Shown here: positions 6,845-14,958 of the stretch, one piece after another
Layout: each line of letters opens with the position of its first letter
Position numbering within the stretch: position 1 is the first letter of the stretch
Origin: CAJBIL01 sp044359525
GTDB taxonomy: Bacteria > Pseudomonadota > Gammaproteobacteria > Burkholderiales > Rhodocyclaceae
DNA: 31,415 nt
Assembly: GCA_044359525.1 (NCBI GenBank)
Contig: JBIKLY010000034.1
Location: forward strand, 1 to 31,415
Direction: 5' to 3'
Notes under the pieces: model-generated
Seen by the model: the letters and a program-made list of their open reading frames with translations, nothing else
Databases searched by the model: none
What the model was told of the DNA's origin: nothing
Position numbers and translations under genes: made by a program

Positions 6845-8629
6845 ATGGGACAGTACCAGCCACCGTTGCGCGATATGCAGTTCGTACTCCACGAACTCCT
6901 CGAGGTCGAAAAGAATCTGGCAGAGCTACCGGCGCACGCCGAGACCAATCGTGAACTGATCGACCAGATACTGGAGGAGGGCGGCAAGTTTTGCGCCGAG
7001 GTGGTGTTTCCGCTCAATCAGGTCGGCGACCGCGAAGGCTGCGGCTTCGACAAAGGCGTGGTGACAACGCCGACCGGCTTCAAGGCGGCCTACGATCAGT
7101 ATCGTGCGGCGGGCTGGCCGGCGCTCTCCTGCGACCCGGAGTACGGCGGTCAGGGCCTGCCACTGGTGCTCAACAACGCCTTTTACGAAATGCTCAATTC
7201 GTCGAACCAGTCATGGACCATGTATCCCGGTTTGTCTCACGGGGCTTACGAATGCATCCATGCGCACGGCTCGGATGAGTTGAAGGCCGCTTACCTGCCG
7301 AAGCTGGTTTCCGGTGACTGGACCGGCACGATGTGCCTGACCGAGCCGCACTGCGGTACCGATCTTGGCATCCTGCGCACGAAGGCCGAGCCGCAGACCG
7401 ACGGCTCGAGTCTGATCAGCGGCACCAAGATTTTCATCTCGTCCGGTGAGCACGACATGGCTGAAAATATCGTCCATCTGGTGCTTGCCCGTCTGCCCGG
7501 TGCACCGGCCGGCACCAAGGGGATCAGCCTGTTCGCGGTACCCAAGTTCATCCCGCAGGCCGACGGTTCGCTTGGCGTGCGCAACGGCGTGGCCTGCGGC
7601 TCGATCGAACACAAGATGGGCATCCACGGCAATTCGACCTGCGTGATGAATTTCGACGGCGCCGCCGGCTGGCTTCTTGGCGAGCCGAACAAGGGCCTGC
7701 AGGCGATGTTCGTGATGATGAACGCGGCGCGTTTGGGTGTCGGGATGCAGGGTCTCGGCCTGACCGAAGTGGCCTATCAGAACTCGGTGGCCTACGCCAA
7801 AGACCGCCTGCAGAGCCGCGCGATGACCGGCCCGGCGGCGCCGGACAAGGTTGCCGATCCGATCATCGTGCATCCCGATGTGCGGCGCATGCTGCTCACC
7901 CAGCGCGCCTATGCCGAAGGTGGCCGTGCCTTCAGCTACTGGCTGGCGCTCGAGCTCGACAAATCGCTGTCACATCCGGACCCGGAAGAGCGCGAGGAGT
8001 CGGCCGATCTGGCCGCTCTGCTGATGCCGATCATCAAAGCCTTCCTGACCGACAACGCCTTCGACTGCACCAACCTCGGCATGCAGGTGCTCGGCGGTCA
8101 CGGCTACATCACCGAGTGGGGCATGGAGCAGTACGTGCGCGACGCCCGCATCTGCCAGGTCTATGAAGGCACCAACACGATCCAGTCGCTCGATCTGCTC
8201 GGCCGCAAGGTGCTTGCCGACAGCGGTGCCAAACTGAAGAAATTCGGCGCCCAGGTTGAAGTCTTCCTGCGCGCCGAAAGCGGCAATCCGGCGCTGGCCG
8301 AGTTCGTCGCGCCGCTCGCCGATCTGGCCGAAAAAATGCAGAAGCTGACCATGGAAATCGCCATGAAGGCGATGAAGAGTCCGGATGAAGCAGGTGCTGC
8401 TGCGGTGCCCTACCTGAAGATCGCGGGCCACCTCGTGTTTGCGTATTTCTGGGCGCGCATGGCAAAAATTGCCATCGAAAAGCAGGGTTGCGGCGACAGT
8501 TTCTACCGGGCCAAGCTGCTCACAGCGCGCTTTTACTACGCCAAGCTGCTGCCGGAAACGGCGTCCCTGATCCGTGTGGCGCGTGCCGGTTCTGAGTCGC
8601 TGATGACGATGGAAGCGGATTTGTTCTGA
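6845..8629 (+). CDS. Acyl-CoA dehydrogenase, long C-terminally extended type
   Basis: A 594-residue flavoprotein of the acyl-CoA dehydrogenase family that oxidises acyl-CoA to enoyl-CoA, passing electrons to ETF. Visible are the FAD-binding CLTEPHCGTDLG, the middle beta domain, the LGGHGYITEWGMEQYVRDARI stretch and the catalytic-base motif YEGTNTIQ (Glu441). The length and C-terminal extra domain resemble the group that includes DmdC and many beta-oxidation dehydrogenases of Proteobacteria. A PsrA-like palindrome upstream suggests control by fatty acids. Chain-length preference cannot be told. Confidence 0.9.
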   Translation: MGQYQPPLRDMQFVLHELLEVEKNLAELPAHAETNRELIDQILEEGGKFCAEVVFPLNQVGDREGCGFDKGVVTTPTGFKAAYDQYRAAGWPALSCDPEYGGQGLPLVLNNAFYEMLNSSNQSWTMYPGLSHGAYECIHAHGSDELKAAYLPKLVSGDWTGTMCLTEPHCGTDLGILRTKAEPQTDGSSLISGTKIFISSGEHDMAENIVHLVLARLPGAPAGTKGISLFAVPKFIPQADGSLGVRNGVACGSIEHKMGIHGNSTCVMNFDGAAGWLLGEPNKGLQAMFVMMNAARLGVGMQGLGLTEVAYQNSVAYAKDRLQSRAMTGPAAPDKVADPIIVHPDVRRMLLTQRAYAEGGRAFSYWLALELDKSLSHPDPEEREESADLAALLMPIIKAFLTDNAFDCTNLGMQVLGGHGYITEWGMEQYVRDARICQVYEGTNTIQSLDLLGRKVLADSGAKLKKFGAQVEVFLRAESGNPALAEFVAPLADLAEKMQKLTMEIAMKAMKSPDEAGAAAVPYLKIAGHLVFAYFWARMAKIAIEKQGCGDSFYRAKLLTARFYYAKLLPETASLIRVARAGSESLMTMEADLF

Positions 8630-8642
8630 CCTGCTGAACTCG

Positions 8643-8673
8643 GGCGCAGGGGCGTCAATGACGCCCCTGCGCC
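8643..8673. terminator. Strong hairpin between convergent genes
   Basis: Arms 8643-8657 and 8659-8673 are perfectly complementary over 15 bases (GGCGCAGGGGCGTCA). There is no clear T-run. It lies just past the acyl-CoA dehydrogenase stop and beside the stop of the minus-strand gene, so it could end transcripts from both sides. Confidence 0.6.
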
Positions 8674-8676
8674 GTT

Positions 8677-9876
8677 TCAAGCTATTTGCCCGGCGCGTAT
8701 TTCGCCGGTTTCCGCCTTTGCACGTTGTTGAAGCTGTTTTTTGATCTCCGGCATTTTCAGGCCAAGCGACAGTTCTTTGTTCATCAGCACGATCAGAGGC
8801 AAAATCTGCAGTCCGAGGGTTCCGATTCGCGCCGACAGGGTTATGTCATCGTTCTCACCCAGTGATGCCAGCATTCTGGGTAACAATAGACCGGCGTTAT
8901 GCAGCGGGCAATCAGGCCGACTGTCGGTAACCACCGTGTTGCCGCCGCAGCCGAGCGCTCGATCCAGCCGCTGGCTGGTAAGTGCCAGCAAGTCTTCGCT
9001 GGAAGATATGCCGGGTTCAGAAGCCATTGCGGCCCCTGCGCTGGCAGATAGTTTCAACTGGTGTCCGCGAATTGTGATGTGGCCGGAGGCCAGACTTTTG
9101 CAGACACGTTTTGCGAAATGCTCACACTGAGCCAGCGTGACGCCCCGCGAAACAATCACCAGTCGTTCGCCGGGGTAACGGCCAATACAATCGTGTGGAC
9201 CGATCTTGGCCAACAACAAACCGGCAAAGCGCGCACCAATATCTTCCGCAACTTCTTCACCAAACTGATCAATCAGCGCGTCGTGGTTCACGATGCCGAA
9301 CATCAGGGCACAAATGCCTGTCGTCTGTACTGCGGATCCGGCATTCGCATCCGGCTTGCAAGAGAGCGCCTGCGTGATGCGCAAGCCGATTTCATCACGC
9401 GACAGCAGGGTGGCGGTGCGTGATGATGGCGCGACCAGGGAGGCGAGTTTGACTTCGCGGACGACCGGCAGTCCTTGGCAAACGTTGGCCGAACAGGGGT
9501 TCAGGACGACGTTCAGGCGCTCGAGTATCTCGGCTTTCCGCATCGTTTTCTTGATAAAACCGGAGATGCCCAATTGTCGGGCAGCTTCTTCCTGAATGCG
9601 TTGGTCAGTGTCCGATGCGATCAGCAAAAAAGGCAGTTCGTTCAGCCGTCGCAGTGAACTGGAGCGCAGACGTTGCAGCAGCCCTTGCGCCTCCAGCTTC
9701 GGTGTGTGCACGCTGGATATGACGACGGCGATAGAGGAATCAAGAACGAGCGTCTGCCAGGCAGATTCGCCATTTGACTCCTCGCGGATTTCGAAGTCAT
9801 CCTGCAGATGCTTGGTGAGCGTCGCGCGCACAACACGTGAGCCGTCAACCACCAGGATTCGACGTAGTTTTTCCAT
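8677..9876 (-). CDS. Degenerate REC plus GGDEF-like protein
   Basis: A 399-residue protein. Residues ~6-125 have a receiver-domain layout (RRILVVDGSRVVR...), but the acidic pair is D11-G12 and the phospho-acceptor position reads VISSVHTP, Ser55 instead of Asp. Residues ~165-330 look like a GGDEF domain whose active-site motif is GRYPGERL rather than GGDEF, so diguanylate cyclase activity is not expected. The last ~60 residues have no known motif. ATG 9876 has GGGGAGAG upstream. It probably acts as a binding or scaffold protein; its partner is unknown. Confidence 0.7.
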   Translation of the reverse strand: MEKLRRILVVDGSRVVRATLTKHLQDDFEIREESNGESAWQTLVLDSSIAVVISSVHTPKLEAQGLLQRLRSSSLRRLNELPFLLIASDTDQRIQEEAARQLGISGFIKKTMRKAEILERLNVVLNPCSANVCQGLPVVREVKLASLVAPSSRTATLLSRDEIGLRITQALSCKPDANAGSAVQTTGICALMFGIVNHDALIDQFGEEVAEDIGARFAGLLLAKIGPHDCIGRYPGERLVIVSRGVTLAQCEHFAKRVCKSLASGHITIRGHQLKLSASAGAAMASEPGISSSEDLLALTSQRLDRALGCGGNTVVTDSRPDCPLHNAGLLLPRMLASLGENDDITLSARIGTLGLQILPLIVLMNKELSLGLKMPEIKKQLQQRAKAETGEIRAGQIA

Positions 9877-10030
9877 ACTCTCCCCGGCGCCTGGCCGGTT
9901 GTCTCCGTTTGGCAGGTAAAATCCCGCTCTCAATGACCCCGCACTTTAAATCAGAAGTCTCTGTTTGTGTTGGAGAAAAATATATTGAGGTGTAAGGGTT
10001 TTTCCATTCTTCCCGGGTTTGTGTTCTCAG

Positions 10031-10047
10031 CTCGTGAAAATCATGAG
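10031..10047. repeat. Imperfect palindrome CTCGTGA-AAA-TCATGAG, copy 1
   Basis: A 17-base imperfect inverted repeat (7-base arms, one mismatch, 3-base centre) 124 bases before the prolyl iminopeptidase start. A near copy lies upstream of pqqA (16990-17006) and a looser one upstream of pqqE (11121-11137). Could be a shared operator. Confidence 0.35.
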
Positions 10048-10170
10048 ACAAAGGCCGGGTTCTGACCGACGCAGGCCTTTCCTGCGGAGGGGATGATTGA
10101 TGTTGTTTATTTGTTCGGAAAGTTACGTCATTACCCAATCATTTACGTCGGTTTGCCAAAGCAGATCGCA

Positions 10171-11127
10171 ATGTGCCCGGAGGCGCCAGTGACGTCTTGT
10201 GACCCCCTGTTCGCGGATACGACGCCGTTTCGGGAACACCACCTCGCGGTCGGCGATGGGCATGTCCTTTATGTCGAGGAATGCGGGCGGGCAGATGGAC
10301 TGCCGGTAATCTTTCTGCACGGTGGCCCGGGTAGTGGTTGTTCGCCGGCCCAGCGCCGTTTCTTCGATCCGCAGCGTTTTCGCGCGATACTTTTTGATCA
10401 GCGCGGTTGCGGTCGCAGTACGCCGCTTGGCAGTCTGCGTGCCAATACCACAGCGAATCTGCTGGCCGACATGGAGCAGATCCGCGAATTGCTCGGTATC
10501 GAGCGCTGGATGGTTTTTGGTGGCTCATGGGGTAGCCTGCTAGGACTCGCCTATGCGCAGCAATATCCGCAGCGGGTTAGCGGCCTTGTGTTGCGTGGGA
10601 TTTTTCTGGGCTCCGACGAAGAACTGCAGCGCTATGTCAAGGGCGCAGATCATGCGTTGCTGCGAGCCTGGCAGGCTTTTGCCGGGGGGGTGCCACAGGC
10701 CGGGCAGGGCGATTTGTTTCGTGCCTACATGGCTAGCCTGCTGGCCGAAGACCCACAAGTACGTCAAGCAGCAGCGTGGCACTGGATCGACTACGAGCGT
10801 GCGCTGATGGGCGAAGATCCGCTTGCCGTGGCGCCTGACGCCCGGCAACTGGCCAAGACCGCGGTGCAGGCCCATTACCTTTCACACCGCTGTTTTGTAA
10901 ATGACGATGAATTGCTCGCAGGCTGCAAAAACCATCGGCATATCCCGACGGTCATCGTCCAAGGTAGCGAAGATCCGGTTTGTCCGCCACGCACCGCTGA
11001 GCGTCTGTATCGAGCCTTGCCCGATGCTGACTGGCGGCTGGTTCCCGGTGGGCATCATGGTGCGCTTGCGCCGGACATGGCGGCGGCTTGTATCGGTGCG
11101 CTCGCTCGGCTGGCTGGCGACTCATGA
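10171..11127 (+). CDS. pip: Prolyl iminopeptidase (alpha/beta hydrolase)
   Basis: A 318-residue serine peptidase of family S33 that removes N-terminal proline. Visible motifs: oxyanion loop HGGPGSG (50-56), DQRGCGRS, nucleophile elbow GGSWG with Ser119, acid residue in GSEDPVCPP and catalytic His in PGGHHGALAP. ATG 10171 matches the usual length of the family; an in-frame ATG at 10093 follows GGAGGGG directly but with no spacing, so it is less likely. No signal peptide. It may trim peptides generally; being next to pqqE could be chance, although PqqA-derived peptides need proteolysis during PQQ synthesis. Confidence 0.88.
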   Translation: MCPEAPVTSCDPLFADTTPFREHHLAVGDGHVLYVEECGRADGLPVIFLHGGPGSGCSPAQRRFFDPQRFRAILFDQRGCGRSTPLGSLRANTTANLLADMEQIRELLGIERWMVFGGSWGSLLGLAYAQQYPQRVSGLVLRGIFLGSDEELQRYVKGADHALLRAWQAFAGGVPQAGQGDLFRAYMASLLAEDPQVRQAAAWHWIDYERALMGEDPLAVAPDARQLAKTAVQAHYLSHRCFVNDDELLAGCKNHRHIPTVIVQGSEDPVCPPRTAERLYRALPDADWRLVPGGHHGALAPDMAAACIGALARLAGDS

Positions 11128-11137
11128 AATTCGCGAG
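11121..11137. repeat. Imperfect palindrome CTCATGA-AAT-TCGCGAG, copy 2
   Basis: Same 7-3-7 layout as 10031-10047, with one mismatch between the arms. It overlaps the stop codon of pip and lies 140 bases before the pqqE start. Partly coding, so the match could be accidental. Confidence 0.25.
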
Positions 11138-11276
11138 GGCTTGCTGCAAAAAAGTGCGAGCGTAATCTCGCGCTGATCTCGTCGCATTGGCGGGCGTAGT
11201 AGCTAACAATGACTGATTGAGATGCGGGTGTGAAATTACGTCCCGTGCGGAAAATATGCGTTGACTGGAGAGCATC

Positions 11277-12419
11277 ATGCCGAAAGAATCGAGTGGTTTG
11301 AGCCTGGACGGGCAGGGCATGCCCCTGTGGTTGTCCCTCGAGCTGACCTACCGCTGCCCGTTGAAGTGCACGTGGTGCAACAATCCACTGAATTTCGATG
11401 ACTATGCTGACAGCGAACTGACGACCGAAGAGTGGAAACGCGTGCTGCGCGAAGCGCGCGAGCTGGGTACGCTGCAACTCGGCTTTACGGGTGGCGAACC
11501 GCTACTGCGCGACGATCTGGAAGAGTTGGTGGCCTATGCTGACGGCCTTGGTTTTTACACCAATCTGATTACTTCGGGCATCGGCCTTACTGATCAGCGC
11601 ATGCGCGCCCTCAAGGCAGCCGGCCTGAAGCACGTACAGCTCTCCCTGCAGGCCATGAGCAAGCAGCTTACCGATGAGCTGGTCGGCGCCCGTGCGCACG
11701 ATCTCAAGCTGGAAGCCGCACGAATCATCAAGGCACATGATTTTCCGATGGTTCTGAACATGCCGGTGTTCCGCCAGAACATCGCTGATGTCGACAAGAT
11801 GATTGCCTGGGCGGCAGATCTTGGCATCGAGTATATGGAGCTGGCCAATATCCAGTATTACAACTGGGCGCTGATGAATCGTGACGAGCTGATGCCAAGT
11901 CTTGAGCAGGTGCGCGAGACGGAGGCGCTGGTCAATCGCTGGCGCGAGAAGCTGGGCGACAGCATGACGATCTATTTCGTCATCCCCGACTATTACGAAG
12001 GTCGCCCGAAAGCCTGTATGAATGGCTGGGGCGCCATTCACCTGACCGTTGCGCCGGATGGCGTCGCGATGCCCTGTCAGGAAGCCCGGGTTATTCCCGG
12101 TCTGGAGTTCGAGTCAGTGCGTGAAAAGTCATTGTCATGGCTTTGGCATGAGTCGCCGCTGTTTCGCAAGTATCGCGGCCTCGACTGGATGCCTGAGCCG
12201 TGTCAGTCGTGCCCAGAAAAAGAGAAAGACTTCGGCGGCTGCCGCTGCCAGGCTTTCCTGCTCACCGGCGATGCCAGCAATACCGATCCCGCCTGCAGCT
12301 TCTCACCGCACCATAATCTGGTGCAAGAGGCAGTGCGCAGCGTTGCTCAGCCGATCCGTTTCCGCAAGCCGCTGATCAAGCGCACGGCGGGAGCGGTGTC
12401 CACCGCTTTCATGGAGTAA
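11277..12419 (+). CDS. pqqE: PqqE, radical SAM enzyme of PQQ synthesis
   Basis: PqqE makes the carbon-carbon bond between Glu and Tyr of the PqqA peptide, the first step of PQQ synthesis, while PqqA is held by PqqD. The protein is 380 residues, the usual size. The radical SAM cluster motif CPLKCTWC gives Cys27, Cys31 and Cys34. The GFTGGEPLLR stretch binds SAM. The C-terminal SPASM domain shows its Cys set (KACMNGW, MPCQEA, CQSCPEKEKDFGGCRCQAF, DPACSF) for auxiliary Fe-S clusters. TGGAGAG precedes ATG 11277. It is the first gene of a tight five-gene run and lies 4.7 kb from pqqA and pqqD, which is unusual. Confidence 0.95.
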   Translation: MPKESSGLSLDGQGMPLWLSLELTYRCPLKCTWCNNPLNFDDYADSELTTEEWKRVLREARELGTLQLGFTGGEPLLRDDLEELVAYADGLGFYTNLITSGIGLTDQRMRALKAAGLKHVQLSLQAMSKQLTDELVGARAHDLKLEAARIIKAHDFPMVLNMPVFRQNIADVDKMIAWAADLGIEYMELANIQYYNWALMNRDELMPSLEQVRETEALVNRWREKLGDSMTIYFVIPDYYEGRPKACMNGWGAIHLTVAPDGVAMPCQEARVIPGLEFESVREKSLSWLWHESPLFRKYRGLDWMPEPCQSCPEKEKDFGGCRCQAFLLTGDASNTDPACSFSPHHNLVQEAVRSVAQPIRFRKPLIKRTAGAVSTAFME

Positions 12420-12421
12420 GC

Positions 12422-12517
12422 ATGCGACATCCTTACGACACGGCGACCGGTACCATCCTGCTTGGTGTCGCCCTTACCGGGGTGCTGGTCGCTCTGGTCC
12501 GGCTACTCGTCGCCTGA
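12422..12517 (+). CDS. 31-residue single-span membrane peptide
   Basis: The peptide starts MRHPYDTATG and continues as one hydrophobic span (about residues 12-31) ending at the stop, so it is a small one-pass membrane protein. It begins two bases after the pqqE stop, with GGAG at 12413-12416 inside the end of pqqE, five bases before the ATG. It ends nine bases before the PuuD-like gene. Ribosome binding site, spacing and clean hydrophobic pattern support a real gene; it may be a subunit of the membrane protein that follows. No family is recognised. Confidence 0.6.
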   Translation: MRHPYDTATGTILLGVALTGVLVALVRLLVA

Positions 12518-12526
12518 GGCCTGCTG

Positions 12527-13045
12527 GTGGATACGGCGATATTTTCACAATTCTTCGATCTCGTGCTGCGCTGGAGTCATTTTCTCGCAGGCGTTATCTG
12601 GGTTGGTCACAATTACTCCAGCGTCATTCAGCGGCCGACCTGGCGACCGATCAGCGCGGCTGATCTTTCGAATGATCAGAGTCCGCAATTCCAGGCGCTG
12701 CTCAATCGTGAGCATGGGTTTTTCCGCTGGGCGTCAGTCGTTACCTGGTGTGCCGGCATGCTGATGCTCTGGCAAAAAGGCTGGCTGGCCGGGGCGCTGA
12801 GTCTGGAGGGAACGCTTGCTCCGCTTGGTGTCGGCGTTTATATCGGTACGCTGATGATGGCCAATGTCTGGGTGTTTCTCTGGCCAAATCAGCAAAAGGT
12901 GCTTGGACTGGTGCCGGCAAGCATCGAGGAGCGCTTGCGCTGTTCGCGCCGCTCGCACCTGTCTTCGCGCACCAACACCATGCTTTCGATCCCGCTGCTG
13001 TTTTTCATGGCTGCCGGGTCGCACGGCGGCATTCTGTTCAGCTGA
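12527..13045 (+). CDS. PuuD-like (urate oxidase N-terminal-type) membrane protein
   Basis: A 172-residue membrane protein with about four spans. The pattern matches the membrane domain of PuuD (urate hydroxylase): LRWSHFLAGVIWVGHNY near 14-30, REHGFFRWASVVTW, then GTLMMANVWVFLWPNQQKVLG and SRTNTMLSIPLLFFMAAGSHG. His18 and His28 and the later His residues could bind haem. PuuD itself also carries a cytochrome c domain, which is absent here. GTG 12527 follows GAGG by seven bases. Nothing links it to urate; the pqqE operon suggests a membrane redox or electron-transfer role, which is inference. Confidence 0.7.
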   Translation: MDTAIFSQFFDLVLRWSHFLAGVIWVGHNYSSVIQRPTWRPISAADLSNDQSPQFQALLNREHGFFRWASVVTWCAGMLMLWQKGWLAGALSLEGTLAPLGVGVYIGTLMMANVWVFLWPNQQKVLGLVPASIEERLRCSRRSHLSSRTNTMLSIPLLFFMAAGSHGGILFS

Positions 13046-13050
13046 TTCGC

Positions 13051-14136
13051 GTGCAGCCGGCCTGGAATTTTTCTGCCGGCCCGGCGCGCATGCCGGACGC
13101 CGTGCTGGCCCGTGCCAGTGAGCAGCTTTTCATGCGTGACGCTTGCGGTGTGTCGGCAATCGAACGGCCCTTTACCGGTGACGGCTTTCGTGAAGTGCTG
13201 TTGCATGCACAGCAATCCCTGAAAACCTTGCTTGCACTGCCGGAAAACTACCGCATTCTGTTTCTCGCCGGCGGCGCAATGCATCAGTTTTCCAACGTGC
13301 CGCTCAATCTGCTCGGCAAGTCGCGGATTGCTGCCTATGCCGATTCCGGCTACTGGGCAAAGCGCGCGATCAGTGAGGCGCAGCGTTTTGCCGAGGTGGC
13401 CGTCGTTGCGCGCCACGCCGGTGATTCGCCGCTGGCTGCCCCGGATTGTAATAACTGGCAAATCCCGGCGGGCAGCGCGTATTGTCATATCACGCCGAAT
13501 GAGACCGTTGAGGGCATCGCCTACCCTGAACTGCCTGTATGCGGCGATGTGCCGCTGGTGGCCGATTGCACTTCCTGTTTTCTTGCGGGACCGCTGGATG
13601 TTGAACGCTTTGGCCTGATCTATGCGAGCGCCCAGAAAAATATAGGCCCGGCCGGTTTGACCGTGCTTGTCGTCCGTGAAGATCTGCTGGAACGAGCGGC
13701 GCTGCTCGCACCGTCTCCATTCAATTACCGGTTGCAGGCGGAGCAAAATAGTTGTGTGAATACCCCGCCGACGCTGGCGATTCACCTGGCGGGGATGGTC
13801 TTCGACTGGTTGCTTGAGGCTGGCGGCATTCCGGCGATGGCGGCCATCAATCAGGAAAAAGCCAACCGGCTCTATGCAGCCATTGATCGCAGTGATGGCT
13901 TTTTCAATGCGCCGGTTGCTGCAGGTCACCGGTCGACGACCAACATCCGCTTTCATCTGGCCGATGATCGCTTGACCGAGCCTTTCCTCGATGCAGCAGC
14001 ATTGTGCGGCTTGACCAATCTGCGCGGGCACCGCCACATTGGCGGCATCCGCGCGAGTCTTTACAACGCGATGCCGGAGGCTGGCGTGATCGCGTTGACC
14101 GATTTCATGGCAGAGTTCGCCCGGCGTAACGGATGA
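13051..14136 (+). CDS. SerC-like class V aminotransferase with altered substrate site
   Basis: A 361-residue PLP enzyme closely patterned on phosphoserine aminotransferase: WNFSAGPARMP at the start, LFLAGGAMHQF, PLP-binding AQKNIGPAGL (Lys196) and GHRHIGGIRASLYNAMP near the end. In E. coli SerC, His41 and Arg42 bind the substrate phosphate; here those positions are Phe41 and Thr42 (ERPFTGDGF). The C-terminal His-Arg pair is kept. It is therefore probably a paralogue with another substrate rather than the serine enzyme. GTG 13051 is the best start, six bases after the preceding stop. It overlaps the next gene by four bases. Confidence 0.8.
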   Translation: MQPAWNFSAGPARMPDAVLARASEQLFMRDACGVSAIERPFTGDGFREVLLHAQQSLKTLLALPENYRILFLAGGAMHQFSNVPLNLLGKSRIAAYADSGYWAKRAISEAQRFAEVAVVARHAGDSPLAAPDCNNWQIPAGSAYCHITPNETVEGIAYPELPVCGDVPLVADCTSCFLAGPLDVERFGLIYASAQKNIGPAGLTVLVVREDLLERAALLAPSPFNYRLQAEQNSCVNTPPTLAIHLAGMVFDWLLEAGGIPAMAAINQEKANRLYAAIDRSDGFFNAPVAAGHRSTTNIRFHLADDRLTEPFLDAAALCGLTNLRGHRHIGGIRASLYNAMPEAGVIALTDFMAEFARRNG

Positions 14137-14906
14137 GCGTCGCCTTCTGGTGCGCTCGACCGGGGCTTGCCGGTGGCATTGACAAGGATGGGAGCCGGGC
14201 AATTGAGCTGCTGTCCAGCGGATTCGGTAGCGTCGAATTCGGTACGGTTACGCTGCAAGCCGAGCCAGGTCACAATCCTGGGGTGGCCGCGCTGGTCGCC
14301 AGACTTTCAGTTCTTGATCACAGCAGTGCTAATCGTGCAGCCATCGGCGTCAGTCTTGGCGCCGGAATCAATTCGCCTCCGGCTGTGCTGGCCGACGAGT
14401 GGCTGGCCGGCATGCGAGCCGCCTGGCCGGTGGCCGATTACCTGTGTTTCAATCTGAGCGCACGCGCCTATCGACCCTTGCTTGAGGCAAAGCACACGGC
14501 GCTTTTGGTCAACGCCATCAGCTCGATCATGCAGGAACGCACAGTGCTGGTAGATCAGACCGGAAGGAGATTTGCCCTGGCGCTCAAATTCCCGCTGGAC
14601 ATCGCGGCAGAGCACTGGCCGGATATGCTGAAAACAATTGCCGGTATGGCGCTCGATGCGCTGATTGCCGTCCTGCCGGAAACCCCCGGGCGTCTGAACG
14701 TACTGAATCAATTTGCGTCGCTTGATCGAGGCGCCACGATGCTGGTTGCTGTTGGCGGTATTCGCACCGCAAACGACGTCCGGGCTGTGTTGCAGGCGGG
14801 AGCAGAAGGTATTCAGGTGCATGGCGCATTTGTCGAGCACGGCGTTAAATGCTTGCCGCCCTTGCTGGAAGGAATCTCCAGGGTGGTAACTCGCGACCGC
14901 ACCTGA
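14133..14906 (+). CDS. PyrD-like flavoprotein with altered active site
   Basis: A 257-residue protein with the fold of class 2 dihydroorotate dehydrogenase. FMN-site motifs are visible: AGGIDKDG (13-20), GFGSVEFGTVT (30-40), Lys152 in LALKFPLD and VGGIRTANDV (207 onward). The substrate motif of the family, NxSSPNTPGLR, which holds the catalytic Ser, is NLSARAYRPLL here (107-117), and the usual NTT is LPET (181-184). The membrane-binding N-terminus is missing. It should hold FMN but not act on dihydroorotate. ATG overlaps the SerC-like stop (ATGA), the last gene of the pqqE operon. Confidence 0.75.
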   Translation: MSVAFWCARPGLAGGIDKDGSRAIELLSSGFGSVEFGTVTLQAEPGHNPGVAALVARLSVLDHSSANRAAIGVSLGAGINSPPAVLADEWLAGMRAAWPVADYLCFNLSARAYRPLLEAKHTALLVNAISSIMQERTVLVDQTGRRFALALKFPLDIAAEHWPDMLKTIAGMALDALIAVLPETPGRLNVLNQFASLDRGATMLVAVGGIRTANDVRAVLQAGAEGIQVHGAFVEHGVKCLPPLLEGISRVVTRDRT

Positions 14907-14921
14907 TGGCCGTCTTGCGAA

Positions 14922-14951
14922 GCGCCCTGAACTGTTTCCAGTTCAGGGCGC
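14922..14951. terminator. Perfect 13-bp hairpin between convergent operons
   Basis: Arms 14922-14934 (GCGCCCTGAACTG) and 14939-14951 pair perfectly around loop TTTC. It lies between the PyrD-like stop and the stop of the minus-strand gene, so it likely ends both operons. No T-run on either side. Confidence 0.7.
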
Positions 14952-14958
14952 AAACGGA

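Noticed and set aside
12748..13050. Upstream extension of the SerC-like frame to 12748
   Set aside because: The extension runs out of frame over the PuuD-like gene; SerC homology (WNFSAGP) begins right at GTG 13051.
12889..14202. 437-codon frame on the minus strand
   Set aside because: Antisense shadow of the SerC-like gene; low complexity of Arg/His and no recognisable domain.
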